Virus record (IMG/VR): IMGVR_UViG_3300034061_005821
Coordinates: 1 to 40,478 of that record
Strand: one strand, 5' to 3'
Source: a virus
DNA: 40,478 nucleotides
Shown here: positions 31,357-39,008 of the stretch, one piece after another
How positions within the stretch are numbered: the stretch's first letter is position 1
Layout: each line of letters opens with the position of its first letter
Translations under genes and position numbers: made by a program
Notes under the pieces: model-generated
Told to the model about the DNA's origin: nothing
Databases searched by the model: none
What the model saw: the letters and a program-made list of their open reading frames with translations, nothing else

Positions 31357-32139
31357 TTATATGTTTTTTGTTATGAATTTTAAAAATGTGTCTTTGTCCA
31401 GGATGCCATCTATCAAGCCTTCTTTTTTGGCTTGTTTGGCGTTGAACACTTCGCCCGTTTGGGCATTATCGGTAAGTGTAGGGCGTGAGGCCAATACATC
31501 TGCGATAAATAGATCACGAATAGCGGTCAGGTTGTTTACAATGCCTGCTCTTATTTCTTCGGTGATAGGCTCCACCGAATTTAATAGCATCTTTTTTTCA
31601 GAACCTCGAGCTCGTATTACTTCGTAGCTTTTCTTCTCGTCTTTCTCTTGCTCCAGTATAGCCAATGCACCTAGTGAGCCTATCTGACTGCTGATACCTT
31701 CGGCGTGTATGCTGCGGCTGCCTGCTATAGCATAGTAATGTGCTGAGGCTGCCATGCCTTTGATGTAGCCATAAACTGGTTTCTTAGAATTTTTGGCGGC
31801 CATGTACAATTCTCTTGTACCAGATGCCTGTCCACCTGGGCCGTCTGCTTCTAGCACAATGCCTTTTATTTCGGAGTTGTCGTTGGCGTCGGCTATCATG
31901 TTCACAATATCCTCCGATCCTATGGCACATGCTTGACCGTATCGGGTCATCATGCCCACTATGGGTATATGTAACAAATATCCAGATGTGCGGGCATTCT
32001 GAAACTTAGTAACAAATGGACTACCACCTGCCATACGCACGTTGTCGATATTCAGCGTGCCTGCCAGATATTTCTGATACAATGCCCTGTGTGTAGGGCC
32101 GTGCATCATATAGGGTTCGTATGGGTTTAATTCTATCAC
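31357..32139 (-). CDS. S49-family prohead protease
   Basis: 260 residues of the SppA/S49 (ClpP-fold) type: a central GIVLEADGPGG stretch, nucleophile S132 in GMAASAHYYAIAGSR, and a lysine (K182 or K183) in RARGSEKKMLL about 50 residues later. It should cut scaffold and perhaps capsid termini during head maturation. The start codon is GTG, only three bases after the -7 element of late promoter C, so the mRNA would be almost leaderless. Confidence 0.85.
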   Translation of the reverse strand: MIELNPYEPYMMHGPTHRALYQKYLAGTLNIDNVRMAGGSPFVTKFQNARTSGYLLHIPIVGMMTRYGQACAIGSEDIVNMIADANDNSEIKGIVLEADGPGGQASGTRELYMAAKNSKKPVYGYIKGMAASAHYYAIAGSRSIHAEGISSQIGSLGALAILEQEKDEKKSYEVIRARGSEKKMLLNSVEPITEEIRAGIVNNLTAIRDLFIADVLASRPTLTDNAQTGEVFNAKQAKKEGLIDGILDKDTFLKFITKNI

Positions 32140-32142
32140 GGT

Positions 32143-32187
32143 GCAATTCTATGGGTTTAAGGGTATTGTTTCAAGTTTCTTTTTTCT
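32143..32187 (-). promoter_or_regulatory. Late promoter box C
   Basis: The 19-bp box has TTG at plus 32172-32174, exactly 20 bases from TAGAATTGC (32143-32151). The protease GTG start begins three bases later. A direct repeat ATGGGTTTAA occurs at 32121 and 32151. Confidence 0.78.
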
Positions 32188-32191
32188 GTGG

Positions 32192-32231
32192 AGCCGCATA
32201 GGTCACTGAGCGTAGCCGAAGTGCGACTCTA
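32192..32231. repeat. Palindromic element with nested insert, supplying a stop codon
   Basis: Outer arms AGCCGCA and TGCGACT enclose GTCACTGAGCGTAGCCGAAGTG, a different Bacteroidota-type repeat (split here as GTCACTGAGCGT and AGCCGAAGTG). The flank holds the TAG stop of the 32229 gene. Confidence 0.7.
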
Positions 32232-32633
32232 CTTGATGGGCTTAACTCTTTCTCTTATGGCTTCTCGGCGAAGTTTTTGTATCTCGGCTAGCTCTGCTTC
32301 GGTTTTAACATCTACAGTGATAGAGCTATTTACAAGGGCTTGCTTTATTAGCCTATTAAGTTCTTGCCGTGAGCTTTGTCTTTCTATCCTTTGTTTTGTT
32401 AATCTTTCTACCTCGAGTTGTTCCTGCCTATCTTCTTGTTCCATTTTTTTATTCAAAATAGTCTGGCCAGTTATTTCTTCAAACTTGGTGGCGGTGGTAG
32501 TGGTGCGTAAATAGGCTTTACCCTTCAGTATTACTGCTGTGGTTGCTACTACTGTAGTGTCGGTTTGAGCATGTGCTGTTGCGGCAATAACAACGATTAA
32601 TGCCATTAAAGTTAATTTTCTCATAATTTTCAT
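32229..32633 (-). CDS. Secreted coiled-coil protein
   Basis: 134 residues from MKIMRKL, or 131 from MRKLTLM at 32624. A classical signal peptide (LTLMALIVVIAATAHA) ends before QTDTT, the Ala-x-Ala-Gln site common in Bacteroidota. The mature part has a short beta segment (AVILKGKAYLRTTTTATKF) and a long charged helix rich in Gln, Glu and Arg (RQEQLEVERLTKQRIERQSS). Lies in the late structural region, after a LytTR gene which it overlaps by about 115 bases. Role unknown; perhaps a surface or exclusion factor. Confidence 0.65.
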   Translation of the reverse strand: MKIMRKLTLMALIVVIAATAHAQTDTTVVATTAVILKGKAYLRTTTTATKFEEITGQTILNKKMEQEDRQEQLEVERLTKQRIERQSSRQELNRLIKQALVNSSITVDVKTEAELAEIQKLRREAIRERVKPIK

Positions 32634-32916
32634 TTTTTTGAATTGATAATAAAATTGATACATTTCGGCGTGATACTTTAAACTCCTGCCCGTTAATCAT
32701 TTTTACGATTACCGCTGTTTTGTTGTCGGTTTTGGTTTTGGATATACTCTCGACATAAGCCAAGTTGATGGCTGTGCTTCTGTTTATGCGTGTAAGTCCA
32801 TATTGGCTCAAAGTACGTCCAAGTGTACTAGATAACACTTGGAGTTTTGTGCGGTGGCGGTATATCTCTGTGTAATTTGTATCCGCCACCGCATGTGTAA
32901 CTATATTGCTCTCCAT
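32518..32916 (-). CDS. LytTR-domain DNA-binding protein
   Basis: The first 90 residues form a stand-alone LytTR domain: NYTEIYRHRTKLQVLSSTLG, then YGLTRINRSTAINLAYVESI and VKMINGQEFKVSRRNVSILL. LytTR domains bind direct-repeat promoters in bacteria and usually carry a receiver domain, which is missing here. The last 35-40 residues are out-of-frame sequence of the next gene, so the functional end is probably near residue 95, with the stop lost or moved. It may control late transcription. Confidence 0.75.
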   Translation of the reverse strand: MESNIVTHAVADTNYTEIYRHRTKLQVLSSTLGRTLSQYGLTRINRSTAINLAYVESISKTKTDNKTAVIVKMINGQEFKVSRRNVSILLSIQKNENYEKINFNGINRCYCRNSTCSNRHYSSSNHSSNTEG

Positions 32917-33269
32917 ATACCTCCTGAATCTCGATGTAGTTTAAGTTTATGACCGATAGCGTTAGGCAGTATTTCGCTAGGGTTTGGCGATAGCGTGGTG
33001 GTGGTAGCTCCCGGCTTAATGGTTACTGCCGTGCTAAAAGTTATATCTCCTGTGCCTTGGTTGACCACATTACACACAAAGTTGGTAGTACTAGCACTGA
33101 GCGTGTAGGTACATGCCCCGCCTGTGTTAATGATCGTTTGATTATCGTGCGAGTTTGTTATGGTGAAATTACCGGTATTCACCACAATGGTTTCTGTGGT
33201 ATGCTTGAGGTTAAATGTCATGCTAATGCCTAGCAGTGCGAGCGTAATAAATAATGATAGTTTTTTCAT
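32901..33269 (-). CDS. Secreted fibre-like protein, 122 aa
   Basis: Signal peptide MKKLSLFITLALLGISMTF, then a beta-rich domain (TGNFTITNSHDNQTIINTGG, STTNFVCNVVNQGTGDITFS) ending in LKLHRDSGGIWRAI. The repetitive small-polar strands and the end are like the C-terminal domain of many phage tail fibres. A signal peptide on a fibre-like domain in a structural operon is unusual. It overlaps the LytTR gene by 16 bases. Confidence 0.6.
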   Translation of the reverse strand: MKKLSLFITLALLGISMTFNLKHTTETIVVNTGNFTITNSHDNQTIINTGGACTYTLSASTTNFVCNVVNQGTGDITFSTAVTIKPGATTTTLSPNPSEILPNAIGHKLKLHRDSGGIWRAI

Positions 33270-33286
33270 GATAGATTATTGATTGA

Positions 33287-34201
33287 TTATAGTTTTTGAA
33301 TAGAAACACGTCCGCCTATTGAAAACACTCCTCCTGCCAACGATGCCACGTTTGGCGTTGATGCTGAAATATTAAAAAAGGCCAAATTATTAATAGATAT
33401 TCTGTCTACAAATCCTGGTACAGTTGGACCAAATGCATTAGATGCCGCTGAAATTTTTCCTGTGATAAATCCGTCTGTCTTTTCTAAAAATCTAAATGTC
33501 CCTGATGCTAGAGCGGTTATATCAACTCTTCGAATCTCTACAAGATCATTCACGGCGAATTTCCTATCTATTGATACATTAAATGTATTTATGAGCTCGA
33601 TATTGTCAATACTTGTGGCACTTGTTAGTATTGGAAATGTACTTGACCTTAAATTTAATCCATACCCATCATTTCCTGAAAGTATATCGGTCTCCAGATT
33701 TGGGCTTAGTATTAGATTCTTGCGTGTTTGTACATTGCTAATGGCTTTTACTGTCGTTTTGTTTTCGCCGCCCTCTAAGCCAGAGTCCGACTCGTTGTTT
33801 ATCTGTAGCCCCGCCGATGATTTTCCAAGCACCCGCATGGTACCGTCTGATTTTCCAACGATAAAAACCGCAGTCGAGTTTACGTCTTTTTCAAGCTCCC
33901 TATTGATTAATTGTGTGTCGTTGGCTATTTCATAACCAAGTTCATGTCTGTAGAACTGATGCCCATATCGTCCTACCAATGAATCCTTGTAAAACAATGT
34001 GCCTGGTACTGGTGTAATGCGTGGCAATCCTGCATCAGCTCGTAGCAATGGCATGTTTACGATTACGCCATTTTGAATATCGCCTGCCGCTGGCCATGGT
34101 TTCATAAAGTGTTCGGTGTTAATCTTAATTATCCATGATGCCCCTGCGGGGTTGTGTTGTTGTGCCGAATCGGCCGTAAATGCTATAAATGCGTCTGACA
34201 T
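33287..34201 (-). CDS. Tail-tube-like protein 2, extended
   Basis: 304 residues. The N-terminal 170 match tail-tube-like protein 1 (29215-29745) throughout, including the GxxVLGKS-type turn. The C-terminal 130 form an added beta domain that ends SLAGGVFSIGGRVSIQKL, similar to the ends of the 34208 and 34516 products. It may be a tail tube variant, a tail-tip tube protein or a decorated copy. Lies directly after the 103-residue gene. Confidence 0.55.
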   Translation of the reverse strand: MSDAFIAFTADSAQQHNPAGASWIIKINTEHFMKPWPAAGDIQNGVIVNMPLLRADAGLPRITPVPGTLFYKDSLVGRYGHQFYRHELGYEIANDTQLINRELEKDVNSTAVFIVGKSDGTMRVLGKSSAGLQINNESDSGLEGGENKTTVKAISNVQTRKNLILSPNLETDILSGNDGYGLNLRSSTFPILTSATSIDNIELINTFNVSIDRKFAVNDLVEIRRVDITALASGTFRFLEKTDGFITGKISAASNAFGPTVPGFVDRISINNLAFFNISASTPNVASLAGGVFSIGGRVSIQKL

Positions 34202-34207
34202 GATGTT

Positions 34208-34519
34208 TTAGTTTCTTTGTGTAAAAAAAATGTGTCCTGAAAACAATGGCGTAGTGGTAGAGTCGGCAACCGGTAAATACAATGTCATTAAACCCGAAGG
34301 GCTTATAAAATATGTGATGTCTTTGACCTCATGATTGGCCGTATTAAAAAAACGTACTTTTACTTTAAAATTACCAGGTACTATACTACTGCTGTTGGGT
34401 AGCACTATCTGCACCGTTCCCGTATCAGGTATGTTGGTTACGTTCTGCTGCCAACGTGCTGGTCGGCGAGTGTAATGTGTCACACTGATGTAGCGTTGGG
34501 CGGTGCCGAAATTGATCAT
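34208..34519 (-). CDS. Small tail-region protein, 103 aa
   Basis: A beta-rich protein. Its second half, VRFFNTANHEVKDITYFISP through TTPLFSGHIFFTQRN, lines up with the C-terminal end of the 34516-35232 product (ITFFENG, ITPSAIKATLPTPDGTSYTF, TGEVFIEKRN). It looks like that added domain encoded as a separate protein. It overlaps the preceding gene by four bases. Confidence 0.6.
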   Translation of the reverse strand: MINFGTAQRYISVTHYTRRPARWQQNVTNIPDTGTVQIVLPNSSSIVPGNFKVKVRFFNTANHEVKDITYFISPSGLMTLYLPVADSTTTPLFSGHIFFTQRN

Positions 34520-35232
34520 GAAAGTGTTGGGTTTCGTTTCTCAATAAATACCTCTCCTGTAAATGTGTATGACGTACCATCGGGCGTGGGCAATGTGGCT
34601 TTTATCGCCGATGGCGTTATGGGTGTGCCTACTACATCGTCTCGTTTGATTCCGTTTTCAAAGAATGTGATTGCTATTGACTCGGAATTCAGACTATGGC
34701 TGATGGTGTCGCCGTCGCCTAGGTTAAAAACTGTTTTGTTTTCGGAGATAGCCTCGGTGCTATTGCAGGCTATCATGATGGTGTTCATTATCACAAAATC
34801 GGCGTTTATGGCGTTTTCGAGTTCTTCGGCTATGTGAAACGGCAACCCGCTTGTTACGGCAAGGTTCAGCATCAACGTATTTTCCGTTTCGTTTACCTCG
34901 CCATTGATGCTTATTCGATAACCTTTGCGATACTGCCCTAGCACATAACTAGTACCGTTGGCATCTGTCACAATGAGCACATAGCGGTTATAGTTGGTTT
35001 CTGCAACTAATCGTATGGCTGACTGCAATGCGGGTATTTTGGCCGAAACTTGGTAGTTATATGTCAATCCTTGTGGACCCCGTGAGGGAGTAAGACTTAT
35101 GCGTGCTTGGTCAGGTGCAAAATATACCTCAGTAAATAGCCCAACAATATCACCATCAGCCGAATATTGGCTGTGTTCTATCAGTTTTAAGGCTGTTATG
35201 TTGGCGTTATTTTGGGCAAATTTGTTAAACAT
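34516..35232 (-). CDS. Tail-tube-like protein 3, with added C-terminal domain
   Basis: 238 residues. The first 140 match the 135-residue product of 35232-35639: FAPDQARISLTPSRGPQGLTYNY against FAHDQASLSITPARSDSGTVYNY in shortened form FAPDQARISLTPSR / FAHDQASLSITPAR, and YVLGQYRKGYRISINGEV against YTIGKRNKGYKINISGEV. A C-terminal beta domain related to the 103-residue protein follows. A tail or head-tail connector role is inferred. Confidence 0.55.
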   Translation of the reverse strand: MFNKFAQNNANITALKLIEHSQYSADGDIVGLFTEVYFAPDQARISLTPSRGPQGLTYNYQVSAKIPALQSAIRLVAETNYNRYVLIVTDANGTSYVLGQYRKGYRISINGEVNETENTLMLNLAVTSGLPFHIAEELENAINADFVIMNTIMIACNSTEAISENKTVFNLGDGDTISHSLNSESIAITFFENGIKRDDVVGTPITPSAIKATLPTPDGTSYTFTGEVFIEKRNPTLS

Positions 35233-35639
35233 TATACTATTTCAAATGGCTCTCGGCTCTCTACGTTTAAACTTAGCTGCATCGTGTTGATGTCTGGCGA
35301 CACTTCACCGCTGATGTTTATTTTATAGCCTTTGTTTCGCTTGCCTATGGTGTAAATTGTGCCATTTTGGTCAGTACAGAAAAACACGTACCTGGTATAC
35401 AACGTTTCAGCAATAGTTCTAAGAGCATATTGTACTCTCGGGATGTTGCATGTGAGCTTATAGTTGTACACGGTGCCACTGTCAGACCTAGCGGGTGTTA
35501 TAGACAAACTGGCTTGATCATGAGCAAATGGCAAAATGATGGCTGTTCCAGTAATAGCCAAACTGTCGCTCACCCCAGTGTGTTCTACTAGGGTGAGGGA
35601 CTGTATGCTGGCTACGTTTTGTGTCGGGGTAATAAACAT
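35232..35639 (-). CDS. Tail-tube-like protein 4, 135 aa
   Basis: The short, domain-only paralogue of the 34516-35232 product. It contains TDQNGTIYTIGKRNKGYKIN, the same turn-and-strand motif as in the other three tail-tube-like proteins. Its ATG lies three bases after the -7 element of late promoter D, so its mRNA would have practically no leader. The following gene starts at its stop codon. Confidence 0.55.
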   Translation of the reverse strand: MFITPTQNVASIQSLTLVEHTGVSDSLAITGTAIILPFAHDQASLSITPARSDSGTVYNYKLTCNIPRVQYALRTIAETLYTRYVFFCTDQNGTIYTIGKRNKGYKINISGEVSPDINTMQLSLNVESREPFEIV

Positions 35640-35642
35640 GTG

Positions 35643-35687
35643 GCGAAAATGTGTTAAAAACGTGCGGGTTTCAAGTTTCTTTTTTCT
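35643..35687 (-). promoter_or_regulatory. Late promoter box D
   Basis: The 19-bp box has TTG at plus 35672-35674, exactly 20 bases from CATTTTCGC (35643-35651), a weaker -7 element. The ATG is three bases further, the same spacing as in box C. Confidence 0.7.
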
Positions 35688-35715
35688 AAAAGACCTATTT
35701 GGGTATTTTTGCCCT

Positions 35716-37365
35716 TTAGTTCTGCCAAGCAGATACGGCGTCTAGTTCGGTGGTATCAATTTTGCCGTTTTTGAGTTTTTTTGGTACAAATGACCTACCT
35801 CCTTCGTTTATTTCATTGGCCGAATACCACAATATTGCGGGAATTTTTTCAGGGTATTTTTTTATAAACTCTTGCATAAGTTTGCATTTTCGAGCAATTT
35901 GTTCGGTATTGGCTGATTCTACACTCCAGCCTACGCCATTGGATATTCCTAAATCTGTACGGCTATCAAGGTTTTCTATTCCTAAGCTCAACAATGGTAT
36001 AAGTTGTACATCTGTGTGTTTGTATTGTCTCATCCAAGATTCTCTGTCCGAAACTTCTTTGGCTATCTGTTGTTCCTGTGTAGCATTTCCGCCAATACTG
36101 GTGTTGTAAGAGCTTATGGCATTATTTCGTTTTTGTAGATATTCAGACCATTCAGTGGGATATCCATTATGGCTATAATAGACTACATATATGTCTCCGC
36201 CACCTTTGGCTCTAAAAGCCGACTGGTACTTTGGTAGCTCTGCAAAATCAGCCGATATCATGTACAATACAGGCTTGTTGCCTATTTTAAACCAATAATC
36301 TTTAAGCATTTGAGTGGTAATCTGGTCTATTTCCTCATTGGATCTACCAGTGTTGCACATAATCGTCATTTTCATGCCTAGTTTATTAGACATGTTTTGA
36401 AACTGCTGACGGGTTTCAGAGAGATAACTATCCACATTGTAGTAGTTAAACACCAAGAAGTCAAAACCCGCATCGCGATAATATTTAACCTCACGCTCGG
36501 TATCGGCAGGCGTTTTGTCATATTTGACATTTACCATTGTCTCAAGTTCGTCAAAAGTGTTACGTCCTAAACTTTCGTTGTATTTCATATTGTACCTAAT
36601 CTTTACTTTTTCAGGTGCAATGTGATCTCCATAAAACGGGACCAGGTTAAACTTATCGCCCCAGTAGGTTGCAGCATATCTGTTTCGGCTTATGTGGTTT
36701 ATTAGGTAGTCGTATTTTGGTTTAGGGTCATTCCAGTAGTCTCGTTCCCAATTATCCCACATAATCAGCCCCACTGGCACACTTATTTTGTCTTGATTAG
36801 GTACTGTTGGGTTTGTAACGGGTTTATTGGTTGATTTTATAAATTCTCCTTCACTGTTCTTTTGAAATCCAAGTTTTAAAAATTCAGCTTCAGGAAAATT
36901 AGTTGCTGGATATAAACCTCCCAATTCTGAATTCTGGCTAACTATACTGGGCAAACTGTTGATGTCTATTTTAGTTGCATGGTTATTGATTAAGTTTATT
37001 CCTCTTGCTACATAATAAGCACGTGCCGAATTAGTTTGCATGAGATAATACTGGCCATTTATTTTTTTAGCAATTAAAATCCTTTCTGGTACTGCCCAGT
37101 AGCCTAGAGATATTTCATCGCTCTCAATAGTTGGAGGTGTTGGTTTTGTTGGTCCAATCGGAAAAACGGGTGGTGTAATTACAATTGGTTCCTGTGTAGG
37201 TTTTGAAATAGCAACAAATGCATTTCTATACAAATATAGAGCCTTGTCTCTCTGTGAATAGTAGAGCTTTCCCTCGGACGGTTTCCTGACGTTTGCGGTG
37301 TCTTTGACGACGCTTTGTGCGTAAGATGCAAATGCAAAAAGTAATAAAATCAATAGTTTTTTCAT
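35716..37365 (-). CDS. Secreted GH99/WbsX-like glycosidase
   Basis: 549 residues from MKKLLILLLFAFASYA, a signal peptide cut before QSVVKD; the frame is open 16 codons further but overlaps the previous gene. After a Pro-rich linker and a small domain, residues about 190-540 resemble GH99-like (WbsX) enzymes: VGLIMWDNWERDYWNDP, EREVKYYRDAGFDFLVFNYYN and the diagnostic C-terminal ILWYSANEINEGGRSFVPKK, with two Glu that could be catalytic. GH99-like enzymes cleave mannose-containing glycans. It could be a depolymerase used at entry or release. Substrate unknown. Confidence 0.65.
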   Translation of the reverse strand: MKKLLILLLFAFASYAQSVVKDTANVRKPSEGKLYYSQRDKALYLYRNAFVAISKPTQEPIVITPPVFPIGPTKPTPPTIESDEISLGYWAVPERILIAKKINGQYYLMQTNSARAYYVARGINLINNHATKIDINSLPSIVSQNSELGGLYPATNFPEAEFLKLGFQKNSEGEFIKSTNKPVTNPTVPNQDKISVPVGLIMWDNWERDYWNDPKPKYDYLINHISRNRYAATYWGDKFNLVPFYGDHIAPEKVKIRYNMKYNESLGRNTFDELETMVNVKYDKTPADTEREVKYYRDAGFDFLVFNYYNVDSYLSETRQQFQNMSNKLGMKMTIMCNTGRSNEEIDQITTQMLKDYWFKIGNKPVLYMISADFAELPKYQSAFRAKGGGDIYVVYYSHNGYPTEWSEYLQKRNNAISSYNTSIGGNATQEQQIAKEVSDRESWMRQYKHTDVQLIPLLSLGIENLDSRTDLGISNGVGWSVESANTEQIARKCKLMQEFIKKYPEKIPAILWYSANEINEGGRSFVPKKLKNGKIDTTELDAVSAWQN

Positions 37366-37367
37366 AA

Positions 37368-37832
37368 TTATGATATTTGGATGGTTTCGTTGGTTTGTTT
37401 GGCTTCTCGCCATTGTCTTACTTTTATATAGCTTTCAAAATATAGCTCATCATAAAGGCATTCTGCTGGAATTTCGTGTCGTTTAAAAAATAATCTCACA
37501 ATCTCTCGGTAACTTATGGTATCGTCGATGCTTTTGTACAATTCGGCAAAATTTCTAAGGTCGTGCAAAAAGGTTTTTTCGATGATCTGTGCAAGGCTTA
37601 AGGTTTGCTGCTCTGTTACGTTAATATTCGTATGAAACCTTAATGTGGTTATTGATTTATCTAAAACCTTGCCTTTTTTAAATTCAAAATGCGAATCAAG
37701 TTCAATTGGCTGAGCCATCAGCATGTTCAGTATTGCCGAACCTATTACGGTTGTTTTGTTTATTTTGCCGTCTCTGTTTAGGTTTAAAAAGTAGTACCGA
37801 ACGGAGTCTTTAAGGTAGATCTGTACTGTCAT
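37368..37832 (-). CDS. Unknown late protein, 154 aa
   Basis: Beta-rich first half (MTVQIYLKDSVRYYFLNLNR, FHTNINVTEQQTLSLAQII) and a helical second half (YREIVRLFFKRHEIPAECLY, ESYIKVRQWREAKQ). The glycosidase gene starts two bases after its stop codon. There is no signal peptide. Context suggests a tail-fibre or chaperone function but I cannot place it. Confidence 0.55.
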   Translation of the reverse strand: MTVQIYLKDSVRYYFLNLNRDGKINKTTVIGSAILNMLMAQPIELDSHFEFKKGKVLDKSITTLRFHTNINVTEQQTLSLAQIIEKTFLHDLRNFAELYKSIDDTISYREIVRLFFKRHEIPAECLYDELYFESYIKVRQWREAKQTNETIQIS

Positions 37833-37934
37833 CTCTTTTCATTATTACATTTGAATTATGATGTAAAAGTAAATAAGATAAATCACTAATCTATAAAATT
37901 TTAGAACAAAATAGGTAAGGGGAATATTTTGTCA

Positions 37935-38540
37935 CTAAAACTTATAATGACTAAGGTCACGCCTGATATACCATTTGTTTTTCCAAACAAAAAGTTGAAA
38001 TTTATCAAAGGGAACCAGGCGATTCCAATTTCGTTCGCTATTATGGGTAAGTGTTGTACTAAGGTATGTTTCCTCATTTGAGTGATAACCTCGGATAGTA
38101 TCGGGAAAAGTCAGTCGGCATAGATTATCCACTGTCACATTGGCCATATTGGCATTGGTTGCATGGTTAGGGTATCCCAAGTAGGAGATAGTGTAGGTAA
38201 TAGAGTCGTCTTTCAATAGTGCCGGGTTAGGTAAGTTAATCGTTACGCTATCGCCGCATATTACTACATACTTTTCTTGTGTAGTGGTTAAGGTCACATT
38301 TTTGTTTGTAACTCCATAGCTTCGTCCTTCTATAAATCGTGGGCTTGTCTCTATCCGGTTGTGTATGCCATAAGCATCCATCAAATACGGCTGACCATCT
38401 TTTACACTTATGCCATAAAAGCCTGGTGCGGGTTTTGTGGTGTCGGCATTGAATACAGGTGTAGTACGTCTTCGTACCTGAGCTATTGTCTGCAAGGCAA
38501 ACAATAGCGTAAATAATGTCAAAATCAGGTATTTTTTCAT
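37935..38540 (-). CDS. Secreted beta-rich protein, 201 aa
   Basis: Signal peptide MKKYLILTLFTLLFALQTIA cut before QVRRR. The first mature part (APGFYGISVKDGQPYLMDAY) resembles the mature N-terminus of the glycosidase (GKLYYSQRDKALYLYRNAFV). A fibre-like beta domain follows (TTQEKYVVICGDSVTINLPN). It overlaps the holin-like gene by four bases. It may be exported and attached to the cell surface, or be a virion adhesin. Confidence 0.6.
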   Translation of the reverse strand: MKKYLILTLFTLLFALQTIAQVRRRTTPVFNADTTKPAPGFYGISVKDGQPYLMDAYGIHNRIETSPRFIEGRSYGVTNKNVTLTTTQEKYVVICGDSVTINLPNPALLKDDSITYTISYLGYPNHATNANMANVTVDNLCRLTFPDTIRGYHSNEETYLSTTLTHNSERNWNRLVPFDKFQLFVWKNKWYIRRDLSHYKF

Positions 38541-38836
38541 TTTTTAACAGGCGTTTTAGTTCTTACTAATACGGCTAGTCCTACCCCTAGAGAGAGATAG
38601 CCAACTTTTGAATTTTCGACGTTTACGTCCAGTCCAGACATGGTCTTGATCACTGCCGATAATTCAGGGTAGCTATTCAATAACATGGCAACCATCATCA
38701 TTATAGCTGCTACTACTATTTGTTTGCCTACTAGCCTATAGCCATTCCATCTATTCGTGGTCATGTAGTAGAATCCTGCCGAAAGTGCATATCCGGCAAT
38801 CATAATCAGAAACGCCATCAGTGTGTTTTGTATCAT
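38537..38836 (-). CDS. Holin-like membrane protein, 99 aa
   Basis: Three hydrophobic segments: NTLMAFLIMIAGYALSAGFY, KQIVVAAIMMMVAMLL and VGYLSLGVGLAVLV, with a basic KTPVKK tail. Size and layout fit a class I holin that would release the endolysin at lysis. It overlaps the 55-residue membrane gene by four bases upstream and the secreted 201-residue gene downstream. The endolysin is 17 kb away, so this is a candidate only. Confidence 0.6.
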   Translation of the reverse strand: MIQNTLMAFLIMIAGYALSAGFYYMTTNRWNGYRLVGKQIVVAAIMMMVAMLLNSYPELSAVIKTMSGLDVNVENSKVGYLSLGVGLAVLVRTKTPVKK

Positions 38837-39000
38837 TTTTTGTCTTGTTTATGTAGTTTAATCCATTTGTAAATTGTGAATGCCGTAACAAAGACAGCTG
38901 GTATGATTTTAATCAATAGATCTATGCCAGATATTTCGGCAATTTCCCAAGTGATGATAAGCATGAGCAGGAGTTTTACTTCCAAGTAGTGCATGTGCAT
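38833..39000 (-). CDS. 55-residue membrane peptide
   Basis: Starts MHMHYLEVKLLLMLIITWEI, then IDLLIKIIPAVFVTAFTIY and a charged WIKLHKQDKK tail: two membrane segments in a 55-residue frame. Its stop overlaps the holin-like start (ATGA) and it lies eight bases after the first late gene. The four-base overlap and composition support translation. A holin or antiholin partner is plausible. Confidence 0.6.
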   Translation of the reverse strand: MHMHYLEVKLLLMLIITWEIAEISGIDLLIKIIPAVFVTAFTIYKWIKLHKQDKK

Positions 39001-39008
39001 GATTTAGT

